From the NCBI GenBank assembly GCA_029261965.1, contig JAJDAH010000070.1:1-64000 (forward strand): a stretch of DNA of 64,000 bases, read 5' to 3'. The stretch's first letter is position 1, and each line of letters opens with the position of its first letter. This stretch comes from Polyangiaceae bacterium. GTDB lineage: Bacteria > Myxococcota_A > Polyangia > Polyangiales > Polyangiaceae. Made by a program: the position numbers and the translations under genes. Positions 26,070-33,734 of the stretch are shown one piece after another. A model generated the notes under the pieces. The model was not told the DNA's origin. It ran no database searches and saw only the letters and a program-made list of their open reading frames with translations.

Positions 26070-26708
26070 TCACCCGGCTGACCCACCGCGAGCCGACTCG
26101 ACGAAACGACGCATTTTCTCCGGGTCCTTTCGCCTCGGGTCGTCGGCGCGCTCGACCCCACTGGCGACGTCGACTCCCCACGGCGCGACCCGTCCAACTG
26201 CTCGAGCCACGTTGTTCTCGTTCAAACCGCCGGCGAGCATGAAACGACGACCGAGGCCGACCGCGAGATCCCAGTCGAACGCTTCGCCGGTGCCTCCGAG
26301 CGCGCCGCCGACCTTGGTGTCCAAGAGCACCCGGTCACCCGCGTACCGCGAAACCGCTTCGAGATCGGCTGCCCCAGCGACTCGAATCGCTTTGTAGGCG
26401 CACGGCAGCAGGGCTTCGAGCCGACTCGGGGGCTCGCTGCCGTGCAGCTGCAACCACTCGATGCCGGTCTCGCTCCTGAGAGCCAACGATGCGTCGACAT
26501 CGAGATTGGCCACGACGGCTACCAGCGTCGCTCGAGCTCCGACGGCGCCGACAATTTTTGTCGCCACGTTCGTGTCGATTTCGCGCTTGGAGCCCCTCAC
26601 GAAGTTGAGGCCGACCAAGTCCGCGCCGCATTCGACCGCGGCCACGGCGTCTTCGGCGTTGGTCACGCCACAAATTTTCACGACGATCGCCACGTCTACG
26701 GGCGCCAA
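26070..26708 (-). CDS. trpF: Phosphoribosylanthranilate isomerase
   Basis: TrpF converts phosphoribosylanthranilate to CdRP, the step before indole-glycerol phosphate synthesis. The 212-residue TIM barrel has the catalytic Cys in VKICGVTNAEDA. The catalytic Asp is in RVLLDTKVGGALGGTGEAFDW, and the C-terminal phosphate site is FMLAGGLNENNV and GVDVASGVE. Start at 26708 (MAPVDVAIVVKICG), with the TTG/GTG-rich region making a slightly later start possible. It heads the trpF - lipoprotein - trpB - trpA set; trpC, trpD and trpE are not in the window. Confidence 0.96.
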   Translation of the reverse strand: MAPVDVAIVVKICGVTNAEDAVAAVECGADLVGLNFVRGSKREIDTNVATKIVGAVGARATLVAVVANLDVDASLALRSETGIEWLQLHGSEPPSRLEALLPCAYKAIRVAGAADLEAVSRYAGDRVLLDTKVGGALGGTGEAFDWDLAVGLGRRFMLAGGLNENNVARAVGRVAPWGVDVASGVERADDPRRKDPEKMRRFVESARGGSAG

Positions 26709-26736
26709 GGTAGCAGGCCGCAGACCCCGTGGCCGT

Positions 26737-27111
26737 TCAGATCTTGAGCAACTCTTTGACGGTGGCGATCACTTGCGGCGCCTGGATCGGCTTCGTGATG
26801 TACGCGTTGGCGCCGAGTTGCATCGCACGCTGCCGGTCCTCCTGCGAACCCTCCGTCGTGATGATGACGATGGGGGTTTCTTTGTGAACCGGATCGCTGC
26901 GCACGCGCTTCACCAACTTGAGGCCGTCCATGATCGGCATGTTGATGTCGGTCAGGATGATGTCGTAGCGGGCCGACGCCAGCTTGCGCAGGCCGTCGAC
27001 CCCATCGTCCGCCTCGGTGACCCGAAGATTCTTCACGCGGGCGAGAGCGAACACCAGGAGCTGCCGCATCATCGGCGAGTCCTCGACTATCAGACAGGAG
27101 TATTCCGCCAT
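26737..27111 (-). CDS. Single-domain CheY-like response regulator
   Basis: This 124-residue protein is a stand-alone receiver domain. The acidic pocket is in SCLIVEDSPMMRQ (Glu10/Asp11), the phospho-acceptor Asp in YDIILTDINMPIMDG (about residue 54), the conserved Thr in PIVIITTEG, and the Lys in ANAYITKPI. It has no output domain, so it must act through protein binding. It follows the GAF protein gene by one nucleotide, so the two are very likely co-expressed. The cognate histidine kinase is not in the window. Confidence 0.94.
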   Translation of the reverse strand: MAEYSCLIVEDSPMMRQLLVFALARVKNLRVTEADDGVDGLRKLASARYDIILTDINMPIMDGLKLVKRVRSDPVHKETPIVIITTEGSQEDRQRAMQLGANAYITKPIQAPQVIATVKELLKI

Positions 27112-27112
27112 T

Positions 27113-27955
27113 TCACACGCTCAAATCACGGAAGGCCTCGAGGCCCGGTATCTGACGCTCGGCATGCGCAAACATGCTGGCGCTGACCAACGCGGTCGCC
27201 GCGTGTTGGCCCAGTAGCTTGAACAGCTCGAAATCCACACTGGTGAACTTCGACTTCTGTTCGAGCGTGGCGAAGATTGCAATAACTCCAACGATTCGAT
27301 CGTCGATATTGAGTGGAATGATCGCCGGGGGACGAGCAATCGTGCCCTTGCTGGCATCCACCTCCTCGTCGATGTGGGCAGCCCCAGTCCGCAGGACCTC
27401 ACCGATTGGCCCTCCCTTGGCACTGACCGGGGTCAGCTCGTCGCCGAGGACACCCTCGGAGGCGATCGGCACCAGCTCGCTCTGGTCGGGATTGCAGAGG
27501 TAGACGCCGTACTTCTCTGCGCCGACGAGCTGCGCGAGGACCTCCTTGAGGCGCCGCGTCACGCCGCGAGGCGACAGACTCGAGTGAATCTGGTTGCTCG
27601 CGACGAAAAGATTGGCCAGATCGGCGAACTGCCCCTCGACTTCCTGAAAGCGCTCTCCCCATTGAGAGGACTCCGCTTCGGCCTCCCGGTAGCGCGAGAG
27701 AAGGTCCTGCTTCTCGGCTTCGAGCTGGTCGATCTTCGCGAGCAAGTCGCGAATCGCGTCGTCGGCTTCCACCTTGGCGCGTAGCCCGGCGTTCTCGGTT
27801 TCGAGCTCCCGGAGCCGCGACTGCATGCGCTCGTGCTCGTGGATGAACTCCTCGCTGATCCGCGTCCCCTTGGCAAACTGCTGCAGCACCTCGTCCCGTT
27901 CTTTCTTGAGATCGGTTGGAGGGGGGTCGCTGGAACCGCTCTTGTCGCTAGCCAT
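27113..27955 (-). CDS. Coiled-coil GAF-domain protein
   Basis: The 280-residue protein has an N-terminal coiled coil (about residues 18-120: heptad-rich segments such as RMQSRLRELETENAGLRAKV and LLAKIDQLEAEKQDLLSRY) and a C-terminal GAF domain (about 125-265: VTRRLKEVLAQLVGAEKYGVYL ... IPLNIDDRIVGVIAIFA ... ELFKLLGQHAATAL). GAF domains bind small ligands or mediate dimers. There is no kinase or cyclase output, so signalling probably goes through contact with the CheY-like protein encoded next. Starts at ATG 27955, divergent from the gene at 28162. Confidence 0.9.
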   Translation of the reverse strand: MASDKSGSSDPPPTDLKKERDEVLQQFAKGTRISEEFIHEHERMQSRLRELETENAGLRAKVEADDAIRDLLAKIDQLEAEKQDLLSRYREAEAESSQWGERFQEVEGQFADLANLFVASNQIHSSLSPRGVTRRLKEVLAQLVGAEKYGVYLCNPDQSELVPIASEGVLGDELTPVSAKGGPIGEVLRTGAAHIDEEVDASKGTIARPPAIIPLNIDDRIVGVIAIFATLEQKSKFTSVDFELFKLLGQHAATALVSASMFAHAERQIPGLEAFRDLSV

Positions 27956-28161
27956 CGCCGAGTTGAAGCGCGACGCTCACGCGTGCGGGGCTTTGGAAAG
28001 TATCACGCCGTCCCAGCGATTGATAAGTCGATAATCGAGCGGCCAAAATGGCGCTAGAAGCCCGACAATCTTGGCATTTTTGCTCCCCAGAGCCGCTGGG
28101 CGACCTGGACGGCCCGTCGCTAGCAGAGCCGATTGCTCCAGCATTTGGTATTTTGCGAGCC
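27956..28161. promoter_or_regulatory. Divergent intergenic region GAF operon / small helical gene
   Basis: This 206-nt gap lies between two divergent starts. The stretch 27998-28085 is notably less GC-rich than its surroundings and includes tgataagtcgataatcgagc and gcatttttgctcc, so promoters for one or both directions probably lie here. I see no RNA gene or conserved motif I can name. Confidence 0.4.
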
Positions 28162-28398
28162 ATGTCGGACGCCCAACAGGCTCAGATCTCTCGGATTCGT
28201 GAGCAGCTGGAGAGTGGCGACATGTCGCCGGACCACGCGGTTCAGAAGTTAGTCGCCCTGATGCGCGAGAACGCGGACCTGCCAGGAGCCAAGGAACTGT
28301 ACCAGGAAGCTTCCCAACGCGCTTACGAGGTGCGCCGTTCTTCGATGGCGTACTCCCACCCTCCTCCCCCGGCGGATCCCGAAGACCAGGGCGAGTGA
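28162..28398 (+). CDS. Small hypothetical helical protein
   Basis: Unrecognised 78-residue protein starting MSDAQQAQISRIREQLESGD. Two or three amphipathic helices (residues about 3-55) are followed by a short Pro-rich tail (YSHPPPPADPEDQGE). An open frame extends upstream to 28048 but that part is not protein-like, so I take the ATG at 28162. Its stop overlaps the GTG start of the following lipoprotein gene (GTGA), indicating coupled expression. Confidence 0.65.
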   Translation: MSDAQQAQISRIREQLESGDMSPDHAVQKLVALMRENADLPGAKELYQEASQRAYEVRRSSMAYSHPPPPADPEDQGE

Positions 28399-29636
28399 AC
28401 GCGGCGGGCCGACTCGTCATTGCCGCGGGTCTGTTCGCGCTTGCATCGCTTGGAGCGTGCGGCGACGAGGCTCGCCCGCCACCTATCGGTGCGGCCGAGC
28501 CCGATGCGTCCGGCTCCGGCGGACGCGACGACGGCGGTCTGAACCTCGGGGACAGCGGGCTCGGAACCGGTGGCTTCGGAGGAGTGTTGACCGAGGAGCC
28601 ACCGTGCGACGCGAGTCGCCCGGACCTCGATCTCGACCTCGACGGATTCAGCGAGAACCAAGGCGACTGCAACGACTGCACGAACCTCATGAGCCCGTCG
28701 GGTTTCGACTTTCCCGGCAACGACATCGACGAAGACTGCAATGGAGTCGCCGACGACGAGGCCGTCAATTGCGACGTCGAGCCACTCTCGATCGACGACC
28801 CCGATCCGCTCGTCGGCGCGCGTGCGGCAGGTTTGTGCAAAGTCCAAGCGGGCGACAGCTGGGGCGTCGTGTCCGCCCGATACGTTCTGGCCGACGGCTC
28901 TTCAGGAATGAACGACATCTCCCACGGCGTGCTCCGCCGCTTCGGGTCGATCGTCACTCCCCGGGCGGGGCTGCACATGCTCGCCCTATCGAGCGGTACC
29001 GCGCGAGGTCCTGGCGACATCGGCTGGGGACCGCCGGCGGGATTCGAAACCGGCACCAGCGGTCCGACGCCACCCGGTTTCCCCGTCCCGGCTCCATCTT
29101 GTCCCAACTTGCCGCGGCAGCTGCCTCCGATCGCGAACGATTCGGCAGGGCTCGAAATCGTGGTCCGTGCGCCGAGCAACGCCAACGCCATGCGCTTCGA
29201 CTTCACTTTTTACACGTTCGAGTTTCCGGATTTCATCTGCTCTCCGTTCAACGACTTTTTCGTGGCGCTCGTGTTCCCCGAACGAGAAGAATCCCAGTTT
29301 GGGAACGTGAGCTTCGACAACCAGGGCAACTCGGTGAGCGTGAACAACAGCTTCCTCGAGGTCTGCGAAGCCCAACTCGTGTCAGGGCGGCAATACGACT
29401 GCCTGGCCGGCCCCGGCGAGCTCGCGGGCACCGGCTTTGGCGACATCGCCGATCTGCATGCGGCCACCGGGTGGCTTCGAACCGAAGCCCCGGTCGACCC
29501 CGGCGAAGAGCTCACCATCCGTTTCGCGATCTGGGACGCGGGGGATCACATCCTCGATTCGCTCGTGCTCATCGACAACTTCACGTGGGACATCACCGAA
29601 GCTCCGAAACCGGTCACCGGACCGATCCCCCGCTGA
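28395..29636 (+). CDS. Lipoprotein with MopE-like motif and choice-of-anchor-L-like domain
   Basis: The 413-residue protein has a lipoprotein signal (VIAAGLFALASLGACGDE), a Gly/Asp-rich linker, and a MopE-type segment (DLDLDLDGFSENQGDCNDCTN ... NDIDEDCNGVADDEAVNC, about residues 75-120) likely to bind calcium or metal. The large beta domain (about 145-400) fits 'choice-of-anchor L' proteins: ARYVLADGSSGMND, HMLALSSGTARGPGDIG, FDFTFYTFEFPDFICSPFNDFFVALV, and the final LTIRFAIWDAGDHILDSLVLIDNFTW. Such proteins are displayed on myxobacterial surfaces; ligands are unknown. GTG start overlaps the previous stop. Confidence 0.8.
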   Translation: MNAAGRLVIAAGLFALASLGACGDEARPPPIGAAEPDASGSGGRDDGGLNLGDSGLGTGGFGGVLTEEPPCDASRPDLDLDLDGFSENQGDCNDCTNLMSPSGFDFPGNDIDEDCNGVADDEAVNCDVEPLSIDDPDPLVGARAAGLCKVQAGDSWGVVSARYVLADGSSGMNDISHGVLRRFGSIVTPRAGLHMLALSSGTARGPGDIGWGPPAGFETGTSGPTPPGFPVPAPSCPNLPRQLPPIANDSAGLEIVVRAPSNANAMRFDFTFYTFEFPDFICSPFNDFFVALVFPEREESQFGNVSFDNQGNSVSVNNSFLEVCEAQLVSGRQYDCLAGPGELAGTGFGDIADLHAATGWLRTEAPVDPGEELTIRFAIWDAGDHILDSLVLIDNFTWDITEAPKPVTGPIPR

Positions 29637-29666
29637 CCCGTATCGATCAACGCGCCGCTCGTTCGG

Positions 29667-30719
29667 TCAACGTCCTGCTTGCTCGATCCACGCGCCAAGC
29701 TCGCCCGTGACCACGCGAGGGGCTCGCCGGAGCTCGTCGAGGTCCTTCGCCCCAACGAGCAGCGTCGCGGCGCGGAGCTCGTTCTCGACCCGCTCCAAGA
29801 ATCCGACCGCTCCGGCGCGGCCGCCCTTGTCCAGTGCCTGCAACACCGGACGGGCGATGCCTCCAGCGCTGGCTCCGAGCGCGATGGCCTTGGCAATGTC
29901 GAGCCCGTTCTTCACACCGCCGGTCGCGATGATCGTGGAGAAGCCCTCGGCCGCCGTCAGCGCGACGCTCGCGGCGGTGGGAATGCCCCACTCCCAGAAC
30001 GCCTCGCCGAGGCCGCGTTTGTCCGCGCTCGCCCGATGCGTCTCGACGGCGACCCAGGACGTGCCACCCGCCCCGGAGACATCCACGTGCTTGACCCCCG
30101 CCGCAACGAGCCGCTTGGCCACGCTGGATGAGAGCCCGCAACCAGTTTCTTTCGCCACGACGGGCACCGCGAGTTCGCGCGTCGCGCGCGCCAAGGTCTC
30201 GACGCCGTCGCGGAAATCGCGATCCCCCTCTTCTTGAACGAGCTCCATCGCGGGATTCAAATGCACGCAAAGCGCATCGGCCTTCACTTCGTCCACCAAG
30301 GCTTGGAGTTCCTCCGCGCTCATGCTGCGTGCCTGCACGACACCCACGTTGCCGAGCACCAACGCGCTCGGCGCAACATCGCGCACCTGATACGTCGTCG
30401 TCTTGTGGCCGTCTTTGTGCATGGCGCGTTGGCTGCCCAGCCCGAACGCGTAGCCTCGCTCCTCGGCGATCGATGCGAGCTCGAGATTGATCTCCTTGGC
30501 CCGGTCGGTGCCACCGGTCATCGCCGCGATGACGATGGGCGCACGAAGCCGCTTGCCCAAAACCCGCGAGGAAAGGTCGACCTCGTCCAGGCTGAGGTCG
30601 GGCAAGGCGTCGTGCACCAAACGAATGCACTCGAACAGTGTGGTCGTTTTTTTGAAACCGACATCGCCCGATATGGTCAGGTCGAGGTGATCGGTCTTGC
30701 GCTGGGAGATATCCGCCAT
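29667..30719 (-). CDS. fni: Isopentenyl-diphosphate delta-isomerase, type 2 (FMN-dependent)
   Basis: IDI-2 interconverts IPP and DMAPP using reduced FMN and Mg. The 350-residue protein has the family start RKTDHLDL, then APIVIAAMTGGTDRAKEIN, FGLGSQRAM and CVHLNPAMELVQEEGDRDF. The flavin/substrate motifs VVAKETGCGLS, VKHVDVSGAGGTSW and IIATGGVKNGLDIAKAIALGA are also present. I chose ATG 30719 (MADISQRKTDHL); the frame continues 16 codons further upstream without family resemblance. It diverges from the polyprenyl synthase gene, with both starts 72 nt apart, which places isomerase and chain-elongating enzyme under one shared control region. Confidence 0.96.
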   Translation of the reverse strand: MADISQRKTDHLDLTISGDVGFKKTTTLFECIRLVHDALPDLSLDEVDLSSRVLGKRLRAPIVIAAMTGGTDRAKEINLELASIAEERGYAFGLGSQRAMHKDGHKTTTYQVRDVAPSALVLGNVGVVQARSMSAEELQALVDEVKADALCVHLNPAMELVQEEGDRDFRDGVETLARATRELAVPVVAKETGCGLSSSVAKRLVAAGVKHVDVSGAGGTSWVAVETHRASADKRGLGEAFWEWGIPTAASVALTAAEGFSTIIATGGVKNGLDIAKAIALGASAGGIARPVLQALDKGGRAGAVGFLERVENELRAATLLVGAKDLDELRRAPRVVTGELGAWIEQAGR

Positions 30720-30791
30720 GCCCGATTGCGTGTGGTAGTCGACCTGTAGCACGGTTGACACTACCAATCGCGACTCCTAGGCTCGCCGAAA
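30720..30791. promoter_or_regulatory. Divergent promoter region fni / polyprenyl synthase
   Basis: A 72-nt gap between divergent starts of two consecutive isoprenoid enzymes. It contains TTGACACTACCAATCGCGAC from 30753, in which TTGACA matches the -35 consensus on the plus strand; a clear -10 box at proper spacing was not identified. Confidence 0.4.
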
Positions 30792-31916
30792 ATGCCTTCC
30801 AAGACGAGGACTTCCGAGCGCCCCAAGCGGCGAAAGAAGGCCCCACGCCCGAAGGCGCGAGCGAAGGCGAAACCGCTCAGGAAGAACCCGTTCGTCGCGC
30901 TTTTGCGCGAAGTGCGTGTCGACATTGACAATCGGCTCGGCGGTTTTCTCGACGCGAAGGTCGAGGCGTCTCGGACCTACGGCGACGACGTCACCCAGAT
31001 GATATCGGCCATTCGAGATCTGTCGATGCGCGGCGGCAAGCGAATGCGCCCGGCGATGCTGGTCGCCGGCTATCGCTCGGTGTCGGCGACGTCGAGTCTC
31101 GAACCCGCCCTCGACGCGGGAATTTGTCTCGAGCTACTCCAGTCGTACTTCCTGACCCACGACGATTGGATGGACCAAGACGATTTTCGGCGCGGGGGCC
31201 CCTCGGTGCACGCCCAGCTGTCCCGCAAGTTTCGCTCTCGCAAGAAGGGCGAGTGGTCGGCGATTCTCGCCGGCGACTACGCCGTGGCGCTGGCCGCGGA
31301 GTCGCTGTCGCAAGTCGACGTGCCCGCCGCTCGCATGCCGGCGATGCTCGCTTGCTTCGCCCAGATGCAGACCGACGCGGTGCTGGGCCAGCAGCTCGAC
31401 GTCATGGGGCGGGCGCCAAACCCCGAAGTCGTCTACGTGCTCAAAACCGCCAGCTACACCGTCCGCGGGCCGCTTCGGCTGGGCGCCGTTCTCGGCGGTG
31501 CCCCGCCGCGCACGCTCAACGCGCTGGACCGTTTCGCGCTCCCGGTCGGCGTCGCGTTCCAGTTGCGCGACGACACGCTGAGCCTCTTCGGGGATCCGGA
31601 GAAAACCGGCAAGCCCTTCGCCAACGATCTGCGTGAGGGCAAGAGAACGGTGCTGCTCACTCAGGCGCTCGAGCGCGCGCGCGGGCGCGATCGCCAGAAG
31701 CTCGCGGCGGCCGCCGGCAACTCGAAAGCGACCCGGAAACAACTCGAGGCCGCCATCGGCATCATCGAAACTTCCGGCGCGCGGGCCGCCGTGGAGAAGA
31801 GGATCTCGGCGCTGGTAGCGGAAGGGCTGGCCGCACTCGAGGGGAGTCGAATCACCAAAGTCGGGCGCGAGCTACTCGAAGGTGCAGCCCGGGCGCTTAC
31901 CGAGCGCCGAAGCTGA
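30792..31916 (+). CDS. Polyprenyl diphosphate synthase (farnesyl/geranylgeranyl type)
   Basis: The 374-residue protein chains IPP onto an allylic diphosphate. The first Asp-rich motif is in SYFLTHDDWMDQDDFRRG (DDxxMD) and the second in FQLRDDTLSLFGD. Other family segments are GGKRMRPAMLVAGY (substrate Lys/Arg) and GKPFANDLREGKRTVLL. The second motif, DDTLSLFGD, departs from the usual DDxLDxxGD in losing its middle Asp, though the terminal Asp remains. The N-terminus carries about 32 residues of Lys/Arg/Pro-rich tail (RPKRRKKAPRPKARAKAKPL), unusual for the family. Chain length cannot be predicted with confidence. It is divergent from fni. Confidence 0.92.
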   Translation: MPSKTRTSERPKRRKKAPRPKARAKAKPLRKNPFVALLREVRVDIDNRLGGFLDAKVEASRTYGDDVTQMISAIRDLSMRGGKRMRPAMLVAGYRSVSATSSLEPALDAGICLELLQSYFLTHDDWMDQDDFRRGGPSVHAQLSRKFRSRKKGEWSAILAGDYAVALAAESLSQVDVPAARMPAMLACFAQMQTDAVLGQQLDVMGRAPNPEVVYVLKTASYTVRGPLRLGAVLGGAPPRTLNALDRFALPVGVAFQLRDDTLSLFGDPEKTGKPFANDLREGKRTVLLTQALERARGRDRQKLAAAAGNSKATRKQLEAAIGIIETSGARAAVEKRISALVAEGLAALEGSRITKVGRELLEGAARALTERRS

Positions 31917-32362
31917 ATCTCAAACGGGCGCTTCGAACCGGTCCAGGTAGCCGCGCAAAACGGTCCCGGATGGCCTCGGGGCTCGAGGGTGTAGCGGTCG
32001 AGCGAAGTTCGGCCACGTTCCCTACGCCGTTGATGCCGCGAAGCAGCAACGGCGGTCGTTCGGTCGCGACCGTAGTCGTCACGGCGCCGACGCTATTCGA
32101 TGAAGGATGCGGGCGTCGAGTTGAAACCCGACCGCGGACGTCGGTCGTAGCTCTCGTACACCGCGGGCTCAGGTTTGCTACGGATCGCCTCTGACCCTGC
32201 CGACGGTGTCCTTGCCGAAGGAGCGATTCGACGACGGGCATCCCACGAGCAGAGTCCAGTACCGCTACGGCAGCGTCGCTCGAGGTCGAGTGATTGCCGA
32301 ACGCCCACGATTCGTCACCCCATTGCCAAACCGAGTTTCGTACGCATGTTCAAGGCTCCAAA
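31917..32362. other. Gene-poor 446-nt intergenic region
   Basis: Between the prenyl synthase and the pirin gene I find no convincing gene. Open frames on both strands are short, overlap each other and are Arg/Ser-rich without recognisable motifs. A minus-strand frame running to 31897 ends in VAELRSTATPSSPEAIRDRFARLPG, which reads slightly more protein-like, but it has no clear start or family. There are no tRNA-like or terminator structures I can support. It could hold the pirin promoter or the remains of a lost gene. Confidence 0.5.
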
Positions 32363-33238
32363 GTGACCGAAGCCACCCGAATCGACAATCCCAGGCCCGT
32401 CATCGAGGTCGTGAAGGCCATGCCGGCATCCGACGGTGCCGGGGTCCGGCTCAATCGGAGCCTCGGCAGCCCCGGGTTGCCGATTCTCGATCCGTTTTTG
32501 CTGCTCGACGAGATGCACTCGGACGACGCGGGCGACTACATCGCCGGGTTTCCCAATCATCCGCATCGTGGTTTCGAAACGGTCACCTACATGATCGCTG
32601 GTCGCATGCAGCACAAGGACAGCGTGGGCAACACCGGCGACCTCGGCCCTGGCAGCATTCAGTGGATGACGGCCGGCCGAGGCATCATTCATTCGGAGAT
32701 GCCCCAACAGCAAGACGGCTTGCTCTGGGGCTTCCAAATGTGGGTGAACCTGCCCGCGAAGGACAAGATGGTCGCGCCACGCTACCAGGACATTGCGCCG
32801 GCGGACGTTCCGGAAGCAGCAGTCCCGAGCGGTGGAGTCGTGCGCGTGCTCGCCGGCGAGTCGTTGGGGGTCCGCGGTCCAGTCGAAGGCATCACCACCA
32901 AGCCCTTGTTGCTCGACGTCACGCTCGAAGCCGGCGCGGAGCTCGAGCAGCCCATCGCCGACGACCACAACGCTTTCGCCTACGTGTTCGAGGGCTCGGG
33001 CCGGTTCGGCATCACCGAAACCAGCCCCGGAACCGATGCTGCCGCACGACACGCCGTGGTTTTCGACTCGGGCGACGGCGTTCGCATCGAAGCGAACGGA
33101 GGAAAGGTGCGCTTCTTGCTCGCCGCTGCCCGCCCGCTCGGCGAGCCTGTGGCCCGCTACGGCCCCTTCGTCATGAACACCAAAGAGGAAATCGCTCGAG
33201 CATTTCGAGACTACGAGTCGGGCAAACTGGTCAACTAG
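32363..33238 (+). CDS. Pirin family protein
   Basis: The 291-residue protein has the pirin bicupin fold. The N-terminal cupin holds the metal site: FPNHPHRGFETVTYMI (His ligands), GSIQWMTAGRGIIHSEMP (His and Glu). Also typical are WGFQMWVNLPAKDKM and PRYQDI. The C-terminal cupin follows at about residues 175-280. Some pirins are quercetinases, others bind transcription factors or metabolic enzymes; the role here is unknown. I chose the GTG at 32363 (VTEATRIDNPRPVIEVVKA), since upstream sequence is not pirin-like; a TTG at 32294 is in frame. Its end overlaps the convergent lipoprotein gene by 8 nt. Confidence 0.92.
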   Translation: MTEATRIDNPRPVIEVVKAMPASDGAGVRLNRSLGSPGLPILDPFLLLDEMHSDDAGDYIAGFPNHPHRGFETVTYMIAGRMQHKDSVGNTGDLGPGSIQWMTAGRGIIHSEMPQQQDGLLWGFQMWVNLPAKDKMVAPRYQDIAPADVPEAAVPSGGVVRVLAGESLGVRGPVEGITTKPLLLDVTLEAGAELEQPIADDHNAFAYVFEGSGRFGITETSPGTDAAARHAVVFDSGDGVRIEANGGKVRFLLAAARPLGEPVARYGPFVMNTKEEIARAFRDYESGKLVN

Positions 33239-33704
33239 CGCACGGACAGCTGGCTTCGCGGATCCGCTCCTCGGCGCCCGCAACACGGTCCTCTGCGCGA
33301 ACGCATCGCGCCCCGGAAGCCCCGTCGAGCGCACAGATCCGCGCCGTCACCCGGCGCATCGACTCGAGCGCGCGGCAAGCCACATCGCACGCCGATTCAC
33401 CCCTGTCGTAGCTGGCTCCTTCGGCGTCCGTCGGAGACGGCGCCGGTGGAGGCGGCTCGGCGTCGAGATCGGGCTCACCGCCAGCCGCGTCGACCGCCGG
33501 CGCTACCGTCGTGGTCTCGGGCCGGGGTCCGCCGAGATGGCGGTCGAGGGCCTGCTCTTCCGAAAGCAACTGCCGCTCGAGCGTGTCGATGTCGGAGAGC
33601 GAGCTGGGATCCGCACGCTCACTCCGGGGCGACATCTGACCGGCAGCGCAACCGGTGACAGTGAGAGTCAAGACCACCGCGGCGGTCCGCTTACATCCAC
33701 GCAT
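33231..33704 (-). CDS. Hypothetical lipoprotein
   Basis: A 157-residue unrecognised protein. It has a lipoprotein signal (MRGCKRTAAVVLTLTVTGCAAGQ), a helical stretch (LSDIDTLERQLLSEEQALDRHLG), a Pro/Ala/Asp-rich linker, and a short C-terminal helical domain with six cysteines (SACDVACRALESMRRVTARICALDGASGARC ... EASCPCAS) that probably form disulfides. Similar small Cys-containing helical lipoproteins recur in myxobacteria. It overlaps the convergent pirin gene by 8 nt. Confidence 0.72.
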   Translation of the reverse strand: MRGCKRTAAVVLTLTVTGCAAGQMSPRSERADPSSLSDIDTLERQLLSEEQALDRHLGGPRPETTTVAPAVDAAGGEPDLDAEPPPPAPSPTDAEGASYDRGESACDVACRALESMRRVTARICALDGASGARCVRAEDRVAGAEERIREASCPCAS

Positions 33705-33734
33705 GCGCGGAAGCCTACCTCAGAAACGCGGTCG

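Noticed and set aside
32206..33411. 401-residue plus-strand frame overlapping the pirin gene
   Set aside because: The pirin frame (32363-33238) has all the cupin metal motifs; the overlapping frame is Arg/Ser-rich.
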